This document shows positions 1 to 11,158 of a stretch of DNA of 64,000 bases, in pieces. Source of the DNA: CAVUDO01 sp963740255 (GTDB lineage Bacteria > Actinomycetota > Actinomycetes > Mycobacteriales > Cryptosporangiaceae); contig CAVUDO010000006.1 in assembly GCA_963740255.1 (NCBI GenBank), positions 310,001-374,000 on the forward strand, in the 5' to 3' direction. A model generated the notes under the pieces. That model did no database searches. It had not been told where the DNA came from and saw only the letters and a program-made list of their open reading frames with translations. Position 1 is the first letter of the stretch, and every line of letters starts with the position of its first letter. The position numbers were made by a program, and so were the translations under genes.

Positions 1-650
1 CCGGGTCCGCGCAGGCTGTTGACCATCTTGTTGTGCGCCTCCTGCTCGGCGGTAAGGTCGCGGCCCTTGTGCGGGGTGAGCACGCCGGGCCCAGCGCCTT
101 GGTAGCCCTTGTCGCCGAGCAGCTCGACCCCGGCGGTCCTGGCCGCGGTGAAGATGCTGTGGGTTCGGGCGGCGGTGATGTCTGGTGTGCAACCGGGCAG
201 CCCAGCCGAGATCCACACCAGATCGCCGCGGCGTGGATCGACCAGGGCTTGGAGGTTGACTCCGTGGCGTTTGTGTTTGCCGGCGAAGTATCGCCGGTTG
301 AGCACCCCGCCGAGACGGTCGGTGCAGATGAGCGTGCCATCGAGAATGCCCAGCATGTGACCGTTGTAGGCCAGTCGCCACAGCGCGGCGGTCAAGCTCG
401 GCGCGGCCGTGGCGAGCAGATCGACGGCTTCGCGGATGTAGCGGAACACCGTGGCTACCCCGACGCCGAACCCGGCCGCGAGCCGGGCGTAGGTATCGCC
501 GTTACGCAGATGGGCCAGTACCAGCAGCGCTTGGCGCTGCGGGTCGAGCTTGCGCCACCTGGTCTGGTTGAGCTTCTGGTGCCGGCGCAGCAATCCGGTC
601 AGGTGGGTCAGGTGGGCAGCAGACAGCGTGATCGTGCCAGGATAGGTCAC
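1..650 (-). CDS. IS5-family transposase (DDE), truncated by window edge
   Basis: Read on the minus strand from a GTG at 650, the frame stays open for 216 codons and runs off the left edge. An N-terminal helix-turn-helix-like part (YARLAAGFGVGVATVFRYI) is followed by the DDE fold: first Asp in ILDGTLICTD, second in GCTPDITAAR, then LLGDKGYQG and the LTAEQEAHNK stretch. In this family (DDE_Tnp_4/IS5 group) the catalytic Glu follows a final LRGPGE-like motif, so it would lie just outside the window. It encodes transposition of its own insertion sequence and marks the left border of the defence island. The plus-strand frame over the same bases lacks any family motif. Confidence 0.85.
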   Translation of the reverse strand, partial: MTYPGTITLSAAHLTHLTGLLRRHQKLNQTRWRKLDPQRQALLVLAHLRNGDTYARLAAGFGVGVATVFRYIREAVDLLATAAPSLTAALWRLAYNGHMLGILDGTLICTDRLGGVLNRRYFAGKHKRHGVNLQALVDPRRGDLVWISAGLPGCTPDITAARTHSIFTAARTAGVELLGDKGYQGAGPGVLTPHKGRDLTAEQEAHNKMVNSLRGP

Positions 651-709
651 CGAAGCTCCAGGTCAGGATGGTCGTTCTTGGTCGACCGTCTGTCCTACCT
701 GGAGCTTCG
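651..709. repeat. Perfect 13-bp inverted repeat next to the IS5 transposase
   Basis: CGAAGCTCCAGGT (651-663) and its exact reverse complement (697-709) flank a 33-base spacer directly upstream of the transposase start. It may be a terminal/subterminal structure of the insertion sequence or a hairpin limiting read-through into it. The true IS end and target duplication cannot be set without the other end of the element. Confidence 0.6.
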
Positions 710-856
710 CCGACTTCACATCACGACACGCCGGCCCAACCAACCCGTGACCCCGCCTCCGACCCCTCCGCACCAGGTTGGAAAAGGCTCACTGAGGTCG
801 ATTCCGTACCGCGAGATGTCCCCTAGGATTCGGTAGTCGACTGGGAGCGCGGGGTA

Positions 857-3800
857 TTGGACGTTTTCGGAGTACACAGGCAGCTCATCGCTGACTACAA
901 GGCGTTCACGTCAGGATTCGTCGACCTCCGCGACAACCGCATCCGGGCCCACGTCGAGCAGCGGATGGCTGCCGGCGAGCAGTGGCCAGACCCGTACCTC
1001 TCGCTGAATCCGGGCTTCGCCCCCGGTGGCTCGATCACCGAGCTGGTCGGTTCCGGGTTGCTCCACCCGGAGTGCGACCGCATCTTCCGGGTGGGCAAGG
1101 ACGAACACGGTGCGTCCCACGGCGTGCCGCTCACCCTGCACCAGCATCAGCGCACGGCGGTCGACGTGGCCCGCACCGGCGCGAGTTACGTGCTCACCAC
1201 CGGTACGGGCTCGGGCAAGAGCCTGGCCTACATCGTGCCGATTGTGGACTGGGTGCTGCGGCAGCGGGAGGCGGGCAGCTACGTCCCAGGTGTGAAGGCG
1301 ATCATCGTGTACCCCATGAATGCGCTGGCCAACAGCCAGCGCCAGGAGCTGACCAAGTTCCTTCAGTACGGCTACCCGGCAGCGGCCGAGCCGGTGACCT
1401 TCCGCCGCTACACCGGCCAGGACAGGGAGGCCGAGCGGGCAGCGATCCTCGCGAACCCGCCCGACATCCTGCTGACGAACTACGTGATGGCCGAGTTGCT
1501 GCTCACCCGGCCCGAGGAGCGCACCCGGCTGCTCACGGCGGTCGCCGGCCTGCGGTTCCTCGTCCTGGACGAGCTCCACACCTACCGCGGGCGCCAGGGC
1601 GCCGACGTCGCCATGCTGGTCCGTCGCCTCCGGGAGGCGTGTGCGGCCGAGGGCATGCAGTGCGTCGGCACCTCGGCGACGATGACGAGCCGCGGCTCGG
1701 CCGCCGATCAGCGGCGCGAGGTCGCGTCGGTCGCCTCCCGCATGTTCGGCACCGGCGTGGCGCCCGAGCACGTCATCGGCGAGACGCTGCAACGGGCGAC
1801 CACCGCCGATCCGACCACCCTCACCGCGCTGGGCGACGGCGATCCTCCTGCCGCCTACGACGACTTCATCGCCGACCCGCTCGCCGCCTGGGTGGAGTCG
1901 AAGTTCGGCCTGACGTCGACAGCGGACGGAGACTGGCGGCGTCCGGACAGGCCTTCGACGATCCCGGAGGCAGCCGCCGAGCTGGCCGAGGGCACCGGCC
2001 GGTCACTGGACTTCTGTGCGCGGGCGATTGAGCAGACGCTGCGGCGCGGCGCGACCTGTCAGGATCCGCGCACGCGTCGACCGGTGTTCGCGTTCCGGCT
2101 GCACCAGTTCCTGTCCAAGGGCGACAACGTCTACCTGAGCATCGAGCCCGAAGACATCCGCTACATCACCAGCAAGTACCAGACGGTGGTGCCCGATCCA
2201 GAGCCCCGTGCCGTCGAACGCAACCTGCTCCCCGCGGCGTTCTGCCGGCAGTGCGGCCAGGAGTACCTCGTCGCCCGTCAGGTGATCGAGCAGGACGGCA
2301 CCGCCAGGTACCTCGCCCGCTACGACAGCGACACCGCCGGCGACGCCACGTTGATCGGGTATCTGTTCGTCAGTTCCGATCTGGCCTGGCCCGACTCGGT
2401 CGGGGTGGCCATCGCCGAGCAACGCCTGCCCGAGTCGTGGCTGACCCAGACAGCGGACGGCGCCGCGACGGTGGTCACCAGCCGACGTCGTTACCTGCCC
2501 GCTTCGGTGCGTGTGGATGTCACCGGACGGGAGGTCGATCCCCCGGGCGGCATCCAGGTCGCCTTCGTTCCCGGCGTGTTCGCGTTCTGCCTGCGCTGCC
2601 GGACCTCGTACGAGCAGGTGCGCGGGAAGGACTTCGGCAAGCTGGCCTCGCTCGCGGCGGAAGGCCGCAGCTCGGCGACGTCTGTCCTCAGCGCGAGCAT
2701 CGTCCGCAGCCTGCGCGACCAGGAGGACGTGGAACCGACCGCCCGCAAGCTGCTCGCGTTTGCCGACAACCGGCAGGACGCCAGCCTGCAGGCTGGTCAT
2801 TTCAACGACTTCGTGCAGGTCACCCAGCTGCGCGGCGCGCTGTACCGGGCGGTGCGGGACGCGGCGGAGGGCCTCACCCACGATGTGGTCGAACAGCAGG
2901 TCACCGACGCGCTGGGCCTCGACCTCGCCGACTACGCCAAGAACCCGGAGGCGATGTTCAGTGCCCGCCGCGCCGCCGAACGGGCCATGCGCGCGGCCAT
3001 CGGCTTCCGGCTCTATCTCGACCTGCGTCGCGGCTGGCGGGTCACGGTGCCCAACCTCGAGCAGACCGGGTTGCTGCGGATCGACTACGCCGACCTGGAC
3101 GACCTCGCGGCCGAGGAGTCGCTGTGGCGGGAGCGCCAGGTGCCGCTGCGCGACGCCGAGCCGGCCCACCGCCGGGAGGTGATGTTCGACCTGCTCGGAG
3201 AGTTCCGCAAGGCACTGGCGATCGACGTCGACTGCTTCACCGAGGTCGGATTCGAGCAGGTCTACAAGCTCAGCGACCAGCACCTGGTCGAGCCGTGGGC
3301 GCTGCCGCAGCGCGAGTTGCGGCCGGTGACCGGGCTGGCCTTCCCCCGGACCGGCGGCAAGACGGGCCGGCGCGAACACCTGTACCTGAGCGGCTACGGG
3401 GCTTTCGGCCGCTACCTGCAGCGGGACAAGCGGTTCGGCAAGCTGTCCCGGGCCGACAGCCAGGCGATCATCGCCGATCTGTTGACGGTGATGGGCAGCG
3501 CGGGCATCCTCTCCGAGCAGCTCCACGAGACGGGCACCGGCTACCAGCTCAAGGCGTCGTCCATCCTCTGGCGCGTCGGTGACGGCGCGGCCGGCGCCGA
3601 GGACCGGGTGCGCATGCAGGTCGCCGCGGAGCGGGGTCCGCGGGTGAACCCGTTCTTCCGCAGCCTCTACACCGACGTGGCGTCGAAGCTGGCCGGCCTG
3701 CATGCCCGCGAACACACCGCGCAGGTGTCCAACGAGGACAGGGCGGCCCGGGAGGAAGGCTTCCGGGGGGCGAAACCGCCGGTGCTGTACTGCTCGCCGA

Positions 3801-6064
3801 CGATGGAACTCGGCATCGACATCGCCGGCCTCAACGCCGTGGCGCTGCGCAACGTCCCGCCGACGCCGGCCAACTACGCCCAGCGGGCCGGCCGCGCCGG
3901 CCGCGGCGGCCAGCCCGCCCTGGTGGTCACCTATTCCGCCACCGGCAACGCCCACGACCAGTACTACTTCCGCCACCGTGCCCAGATGGTCGCCGGCTCG
4001 GTCGTCGCCGCCCCGGCTCGACCTCACCAACGAGGACCTGCTCCGCGCCCACGTCCATGCCATCTGGTTGGCCGAGACGGGTGAGGCGCTGGACCGCTCG
4101 ATCGCGGCGATCCTCGACCTGAGCCTCGACGGGTTCCCGCTGGCCGCCCGCCTGGCCACCGCCGCTGCCGACACGGACGCCCGGCGCCGGGCGGTCGCCC
4201 GTGCCCACCGGGTGTTCGCCGAGCGCGAGGGTGAACTGGCCGCCGACACGTCGTGGTGGGACGAGGACTGGCTCAGCCGGGTGGTCGACGCCGCCCCGCG
4301 GGAGTTCGACCGGGCGTTGGACCGGTGGCGCGAGCTGTACCGGATCGCCGCGGCCGAGGTCGACAAGCAGCACCGGATCAGCCTCGACCACTCCAGCAGC
4401 GCGGACGCCCGCAAGGTGGCCGAAGCACGCCGGCGGGAGGCACTCAATCAGCTCAGCCTGCTGCGCAACGACGAGACCGACGACCAGCAGAGCGACTTCT
4501 ACTCCTACCGCTACTTCGCCGCCGAGGGCTTCCTGCCGGGCTACTCGTTCCCGCGTCTGCCGCTGCGCGCCTATGTCCCCGGGCGTCGGGGCGTGCCCCG
4601 CGACGGCGAGTTCATCCACCGCCCGCGCTTCATCGCGATCAGCGAGTTCGGCCCCGGCGCGCTGATCTACCACGAAGGGCAGCGCTACCAGGTCAACGAG
4701 GTCCAGCTCCCGCCCGGTGAGCACGCCGGCGGGCTCGACACGGCGGCGGCCCGTCGGTGCGGGGCGTGCGGCTACCTCCACGACGACCATCCTGACCTGT
4801 GCGAGAACTGCGGTGCCAAGCTCGGTCAGGGAATGCACCGGCTGCTCCGGCTGCAGACGATGAAGGCGGCCCGCCGCGACCGGATCTCCTCCGACGAGGA
4901 GGAACGCCGCCGCTCGGGGTTCGAGCTGGCCACCTCCTACCGCTTCCACGACCACGGCAGCCGGCCCGGCCGATCTCGACGCCGTCGCCTCGGCGGACGC
5001 CCCGCTGCTGAACCTGCGCTACGGCGACACCGCGACCGTCCGCGTGACCAACCTCGGCTACCGCCGCCGCAAGCACGGTGCGAACAGCGACGGCTACTGG
5101 ATCGACGTCCGCACCGGCCGCTGGCTCAGCGAGCCGAAAGCCGAACGAGGTCGGGCCCGATCCGGACGACCTGGACGATGCGAGCACGGCCTCGGCCCGC
5201 CAGCGGGTGGTGCCCTATGTGGAGGACCGTCGCAACGTGCTGGTCACCCGGCTGGTCGGCGGTGCCGTCGACCCCGGGACGGCGATCAGCCTCACCTACG
5301 CGCTCGAACGTGGCATCGAGGCGGAGTTCCAGTTGGAGGACAGCGAACTCGCCGCCGAACTGCTGCCCGACGACGACGGCCGCGCACGGGCGCTTTCATC
5401 GAGAGCGCCGAGGGAGGCGCGGGGGTGCTCCGGCGCCTCGTCGACGAGCCGGACGCGCTGGCCCGGGTGGCCAGCCGGGCGCTGCGCATCTGCCACTTCG
5501 ACCCCGTGACCGGCCAGGACGAGCACGCGGCGGAGTCCGCTCCGGAGGAACGCTGCGCGCACGCCTGCTACGACTGCCTGCTCTCCTACGGCAACCAGGG
5601 CAACCATCTGCTCGTCGACCGGCACTCCACCCGCGACCTGCTGCTGGCACTGGCCCGCTCCACCGTGCGGCGGACGGACGCGCGGCCGACCGACCCCTGG
5701 CCGGCGCTCACCGGGGCCGCGACCGGCCGGACGGCAGACTTCCTCGCCTGGCTGCGCGAGGGCCGGTACCGCTGCCCCGACGAACTCGCCGCGACCGTCC
5801 ACCATGCCGTCCACGGGGCCCGGCCTGATCTGGTCTACCGGCTCACGACCGGCCCGGTCGCCGTGTTCGTCGACGGCGGCAAGGACCACGCCGACGGCGG
5901 CAAGGACTCTGCCGGCGACGGCACGGCCGATGACGCCGAGGACGACACCGACGACGAACTGCGCGATCTCGGGTGGACTGTCGTCCGGGTCGGCGACTAT
6001 GCCGACCACGGTCGGTCGCTACCCGAGCGTGTTCGGCGTACCGGAGAGCAGGGGCGGTCGGTGA
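857..6064 (+). pseudogene. Giant DEAD/DEAH-box helicase with C-terminal DUF1998 (DrmA+DrmB / DruE-like), frameshifted
   Basis: Repaired length is about 1,740 aa. The TTG at 857 (preceded by GGGAGCG) is the only start and begins MDVFGVHRQL as in helicase-DUF1998 proteins. Q-motif-like LTLHQHQRTAV, Walker A TGTGSGKS, DEAH-like LDELHTY, motif III SATM and helicase C motifs ELGIDIAGL and QRAGRAGR are intact up to 4015. The C-terminal half holds Cys pairs (CGACGYLHDDHPDLCENC) and the DUF1998 signature CAHACYDCLLSYGNQ. Frame breaks near 4016, 4969, 5142, 5390 and 6014 are each repaired by restoring a CG/GC unit (two at 5390). The product would be an ATP-driven DNA translocase of an anti-phage complex. 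One polypeptide resembles Druantia DruE or a fused DISARM DrmA-DrmB; neighbours favour DISARM. The end overlaps the next start as GTGA. Confidence 0.8.
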
Positions 6065-8899
6065 CTGAGTTCCAGGTGGGCTCGCTGGTGAAGGCCAGGG
6101 GCCGCGACTGGGTGGTGCTTCCTGGAGTCGGACCCGGAGCTGCTCCTGGTCCGTCCGCTCGGCGGGGCTGTCGCCGAGACCGCCGGCATTCTCACCGCCG
6201 TCGAGGACGTCACCCAGGCAACCTTCCCGCCTCCGACGCCGGCCGACGCCGGCAACGCGACCCGCGCGGGGCTGCTGCGGACGGCGTTGCGGGTGGGGTT
6301 CCGCGTCCACGGCCGGCCCGTTCCGCTCGCTCGCCGGCCTCGCGGTCGAACCTCGCCCCTACCAGCTTGTGCCGCTGCTCATGGCGCTGCGCCAGGACAC
6401 CGTCCGGCTGCTCGATCGCCGACGACGTGGGCATCGGCAAGACGGTGGAGGCCGGCCTGATCGCCGCCGAACTGCTCGCCCAGGGCACGCGCGCGCGGCC
6501 TGGCCGTGCTCTGCGCACCGGCGCTGGCCGAGCAGTGGCAGGCCGAGCTGGCCGACGAAGTTCGGCATCGACGCGGAGCTGGTGCTGCTCGAGCACGGTG
6601 CAGCGGCTCGAACGGGGCCTGTTCGACGACGAGTCGATCTTCGACCGCTACCCCTGCACCGTGGTCTCCACCGACTTCATCAAGTCGCCGAAGCACCGCG
6701 ACGACTTCGTCCGGGCCTGCCCCGACCTGGTGATCGTCGACGAGGCCCACACCTGCGTGGCCGACGGGTCGGGCACCGCCGGCGGCGCGCACGCTGCGCT
6801 ACGAGCTGCTGCGCAAGCTGGCCGCCGACCCGCAGCGCCACCTCGTGCTGGTGACGGCCACGCCGCACAGCGGCAAGGACGACGGCTTCCGCAATCTCGT
6901 CGGCCTGCTCGACCCGGCCCTGGCCACGGTGGACCTCACCACGGTGGCCGGCCGCGACCAGCTTGCCCGGCACCTCGTGCAGCGCCGCCGCGGCGACATC
7001 CGGCACTTCCTGGACGAGGACACGCCGTTCCCGTCCGACCGGCGCACCAAGGAGGAGCCGTACCACCTCAGCGACGACTACCGCGCGCTGTTCAGCGCCG
7101 TGCTCGCCTACGCCCGGGAGACCGTGCGCGAGCGCGACGGCACCCTGGTGCGGCAGCGGGTGCGCTACTGGTCGGCGCTGGCGCTGCTGCGGGCGCTCGC
7201 GTCCTCGCCCCGGGCGGCCGCCGCGACGCTGCGCACCCGGGCCAGGACGGTCGACGCCGCCACCGCCGAAGAGGCCGACGACATCGGGCGGGCGACGGTG
7301 CTCGACCTTGCCGAGGACGAGGCCGCCGAATCGGTGGACGTGCTGCCCGGCGCCGACGACCTGCCCGACGGCGCCGCGACGGCGGAGCGGCGCCGGCTGC
7401 TCGACTTCGCCCGGCGCGCCGACAACCTCGCCGGCGCCGGCGGACGCCAAACTCGCCACCGCCGACCGCGGCAGTGCTCCAGGTCTGCTCGCCGACGGCT
7501 ACGACCCGGTGGTCTTCTGCCGCTTCATCGACACCGCCGAATACGTCGCGCGACCACCTGCGCGACGGCGCTGGCCAAAGTGGCCACTGTGGACTGCGTG
7601 ACCGGGACGCTGCAGCCGGCCGACCGGGAAGCCCGCATCGCCGAACTGCACCGGCCAACCAGGCCGGCACGTGCTGGTGGCCACCGACTGCCTGTCCGAA
7701 GGCGTCAACCTCCAGGAGCACTTCCAGGCCGTCGTGCACTACGACCTGGCGTGGAACCCGACCCGCCACGAGCAGCGGGAGGGCCGGGTCGACCGGTTCG
7801 GGCAGGCCAAGGACGAGGTCCGCGCGGTGACGATCCTCGGTGCCGACAACGCAGATCGACGAGATCGTCATGCGGGTCCTGCTGCGCAAGCACTGAGAGA
7901 TCCGCAAGCAGCTCGGGGTGAGCGTGCCGGTGCCCGACGCCGCGAACCAGGTCGTCGAGGCGGTGATGGAGGAGCTGCTGGTCAGCGCGCCGGCCGCGGT
8001 GCAGGACAAGCTGACCGGCTTCGACGACCTGATGACCTCCCGCCGGGCCGATCTGCACACCGAATGGGACAGCGCGGCCGCCAGGGAGAAGGAGTCGCGC
8101 ACCAAGTTCGCCCAGGCCGGCATCAGGCCGGCCGAGGTGGCGCACGAGTTGGCCGAGGTACGCGCCAGCCTCGGCTCGGTCGGCGAGGTCGAGTCGTTCG
8201 CCCGCGAGGCGCTGGAGGCCCTCGGCGCGCCGACCGTGACCACCGCCGGCGGTTTCACCGCACAGACCGTGGCGTTGCCGCAGGGCCTGCGGGATGCGCT
8301 GCCGCCAGGCCACCCGCAACCGCTGCCGTTCCACCGCGACGCTGCCGGTTCCCCGCCGTCACGCACACCTCGACCGCACCGACCCGCACGTCGCGGCAGT
8401 CGCGCGGTACCTGCTCGACGCCGCGCTCGACCCGGAGGTCGGCGGACCCCGGCCGGCCCGCCGCTGCGGCGTGATGCGCACCAGCGCGGTACCGCGCCGC
8501 ACCACGCTGCTGCTGGCGCGCTTCCGGTTTCAGCTCGCGCTCAGCGGCCGGGACGGCCGCCGTTCGCAGGTCGCCGAGGACGCCCAGGCGCTGGCCTACC
8601 GGGGGAAGCCCGACGCGCCCGACTGGCTGCCGCCCGAGGAGGTCGCGGCGCTGCTCGCGGCCGAACCGTCCGGCAACGTGCCCGCCGACCTGGCCCGCGA
8701 CGACCTCGAACGGGCCGTGGCCGCCCTGGACGCCCTGCAACCCCACCTGGCCATCGAAGCCGACGCCCTCGCCGAGCGGCTGGCCACGGCACATACCCGG
8801 GTGCGCGCCGCCGCCCGGATGCGGGGCATCACCGTGACCGCGCACACGCCGGTGGACGTCCTCGGCGTGTACCTCTACCTCCCGACGGTGGCGTCGTGA
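6061..8899 (+). pseudogene. SNF2/HepA-type helicase (DISARM DrmD-like), heavily frameshifted
   Basis: Starts GTG 6061 (VTEFQVGSLV) overlapping the preceding stop. Joined frames give a roughly 955-aa SNF2-family ATPase: N-terminal part to about 6300, YQLVPLLMAL, Walker A ADDVGIGKT, DEAH-type IVDEAHTC, motif III VTATPHSGK, then helicase C with ATDCLSEGVNLQ and HEQREGRVDRFGQ. Breaks fall near 6124, 6305, 6411, 6490, 6563, 6593, 6785, 7437, 7545, 7565, 7652, 7667, 7850 and 8302, and a TGA at 7894 replaces a sense codon between RKH and EIRKQ. All but two or three breaks are mended by restoring CG units. A SNF2 helicase plus adenine methylase is the hallmark of class 1 DISARM (drmD-drmMI). As written it cannot make a full protein. 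It overlaps the methylase start as GTGA. Confidence 0.75.
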
Positions 8900-11158
8900 G
8901 CCGTGCGGTGTTCCCGTCGCTGCGGGTGGCCGGGGGTCTGCTCGCCTCCGACCTGTTCTCCCGCGTCCTCGACGACGCGTCCCTGCCCGGCCGCGACACC
9001 GCCGAGTACAACCTGGCGCCGCACGAGAGCGTCCGCGAGGCCGCGTCACGGCAGTTCGACTACCTCGGCAGCGCCTGGGCGGCCTTCACCCGCGAACGCG
9101 ACAAGGCGCTGGCCGAGGGACGCCCGCTCACCGGCCTCACGCTGAACCGCTGGGTGCTCACCGTGTTCCGGGCGCTCGACTACGGCCTCCTGCCCGCGAC
9201 GCCTGGCGGCGGACTGGTCGCCGACGACCGGGCGTTCCCGGTCAGCCACTGCTGGGAGCGGGTGCCGATCCACCTGCTCGGCTGGGGCGTCGACCTCGAC
9301 CACCGCACCAAAGGCGTGTCCGGTGCCGCCCACCAGGCCCCGCAGTCGATGCTGCAGGAGCTGCTCAACCGCAGTGAGGCGCACCTGTGGGCGATCGTCT
9401 CCAACGGGGCGAAGCTGCGGCTGCTGCGCGACTCCCGCTCGCTCGCCGGCTCGGCGTACGTCGAGTTCGACCTGGAACTGATCTTCGACGAGGAGCTGTT
9501 CAGCGACTTCGTCCTGCTGTTCCGCCTGCTGCACGCCTCCCGCCTGCGGGTGCCGCCGGGTGAGACCCCGTCGGCGTGCTGGCTGGAACGGTGGCGCGGC
9601 ACCGGCATCGAACAGGGCGAACGGGCCCTCGGCGACCTCCGCCGCGGGGTCACCGAGGCGATCAACACGCTCGGCACCGGATTCCTGCGGCACCCGGCCA
9701 ACGCCGACCTGCGCGACCGGCTGGCCGCCGGCACGCTCAGCAAGGACGACTACAAGCGGGCGGTCCTGCGGCTGATGTACCGGCTGCTGTTCTGGTTCGT
9801 CGCCGAAGACCGGGAGGTGCTGCTCGATCCGGCCGCGCCGCCGGCGGCGAAGGAGCGCTACTTTGGGCACTTCTCGGCGGCCCGGCTGCGCGCGCGGGCC
9901 CGCCGCGGCGGCGTCGACCCGCACGACGACGTGTGGGAAGCCGTCCGGCTGGTGTTCACCGCGCTCGGTGCGGAGGCGGGGCAGCCGGCGCTCGCCCTGC
10001 CTGGCATCGGCGGGCTGTACGAACGGCTCACCCCCGACGCCGACGGCACGCCGCCGGCCGAGTCACCGCTGGCCGAGTCACCGCCGGCTGAGTCACCGCC
10101 GGCCGAGTCGCTGCCGGACGAGCTGGACGAGCCCCTCGACCGCCTCCGGCTGCGCAACGACACGCTGCTCGCGACCGTCCGGCACCTGGCCTTTCTCGAC
10201 GCCGGCGGGCACCGCCGCGGGGTGAACTTCCGCAACCTCGGCGCGGAGGAGCTGGGCAGCGTCTACGAGTCGCTGCTCGAACTGCATCCGAGGTTCGACC
10301 CCGCCGAGCAGTCGTTCGCGCTGGTCGCGGCGGCCGGCAACGAACGCAAGACGACCGGCTCGTACTACACGCCGGGTTCGCTCACCGAGATCCTGCTGGC
10401 CACCGCCCTGGACCCCGTGCTCGACGCCGCCGCCCGGTCGGCGGCCGATCCGGAGGCGGCGGTGGCGGCGCTGCTGGAGGTGACGGTGTGCGACCCGGCG
10501 TGCGGGTCTGGCCACTTCCTGGTGGGGGCGGCGCGGCGGATCGCCCGCCGGGTCGCGCAGGTGCGCAGCGGTGAGGACGAGCCGTCTCCCGATCTGGTGC
10601 GGGCCGCGATGCGCGAGGTCGTGTCGCGTTGCGTCTACGGCGTCGACCTCAACGAGATGGCCGCCGAGCTGGCGAAGGTGTCGCTGTGGCTGGAGTCGGT
10701 GGAGCTCGGCAAGCCGCTGGCGTTCCTGGACGCGAACATCCGGGTGGGGAACTCGCTGCTCGGCACCACGCCGGCGCTGATCGAAGCGGGCATCCCGAAG
10801 GAGGCGTTCACGGCCCTCGAAGGCGACGACAAGGCGGCGGCGAAGGAGATCCGGAAGCGCAACACCGCCGAAGGCTCGCACGGCCAGGTCGACCTGTTCA
10901 CCGGCGCCGGGGTGGACGTCGGCAACACGGCGATCGCCGCCCAGACCCGAGCGCTCACGGCGACGCTGCCGGCGAAGCTGACCGACGTGGCGGTGCGCCG
11001 CCGCCGGCTCCGGGGGATCGACGCGGCGCGCGCCGGGGCGAAGCGGATCGCGGACGCGTGGTGCGCGGCGTTCGTGCAGCCGCTGCTGCCTGAGCACATG
11101 CCGACGGCGAGCGGCGCGGGCACGGCGATTCGCCGGCCGGTTCCACAGTTCGTCCGAC
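8896..11158 (+). pseudogene. N6-adenine DNA methyltransferase (Eco57I/PglX/DrmMI-like), 3'-truncated
   Basis: GTG 8896 overlaps the SNF2 stop. The frame is clean for about 735 codons: an N-terminal type I/Eco57I-like region, an acidic Pro-rich insert of repeated ESPPA units (about 10050-10115), then the SAM-binding and catalytic core with TTGSYYTPGSL, motif I VCDPACGSGHFLVG, YGVDLNEMAAELAK and DANIRVGNSLLG. The usual NPPF/Y catalytic motif and the target-recognition half are not found: near 11100-11158 sequence similarity changes to an Hsp70-like protein in another frame, while the original frame runs on as nonsense to a stop at 11760. DrmMI/PglX proteins are normally about 1,200-1,400 aa. 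It probably supplied self-marking methylation for the helicases; as written it is inactive. A deletion joining two genes is the simplest reading. Confidence 0.75.

Noticed and set aside
2003..4447. 814-codon minus-strand open frame
   Set aside because: It is opposite the helicase; its His/Arg/Gly-rich translation has no motif.
4010..8310. Programmed ribosomal frameshifting
   Set aside because: There are too many breaks, without slippery heptamers or downstream structures; loss of CG units explains them better.
857..11158. BREX system
   Set aside because: The methylase resembles PglX, but there is no PglZ phosphatase, BrxC ATPase or Lon-like BrxL gene.
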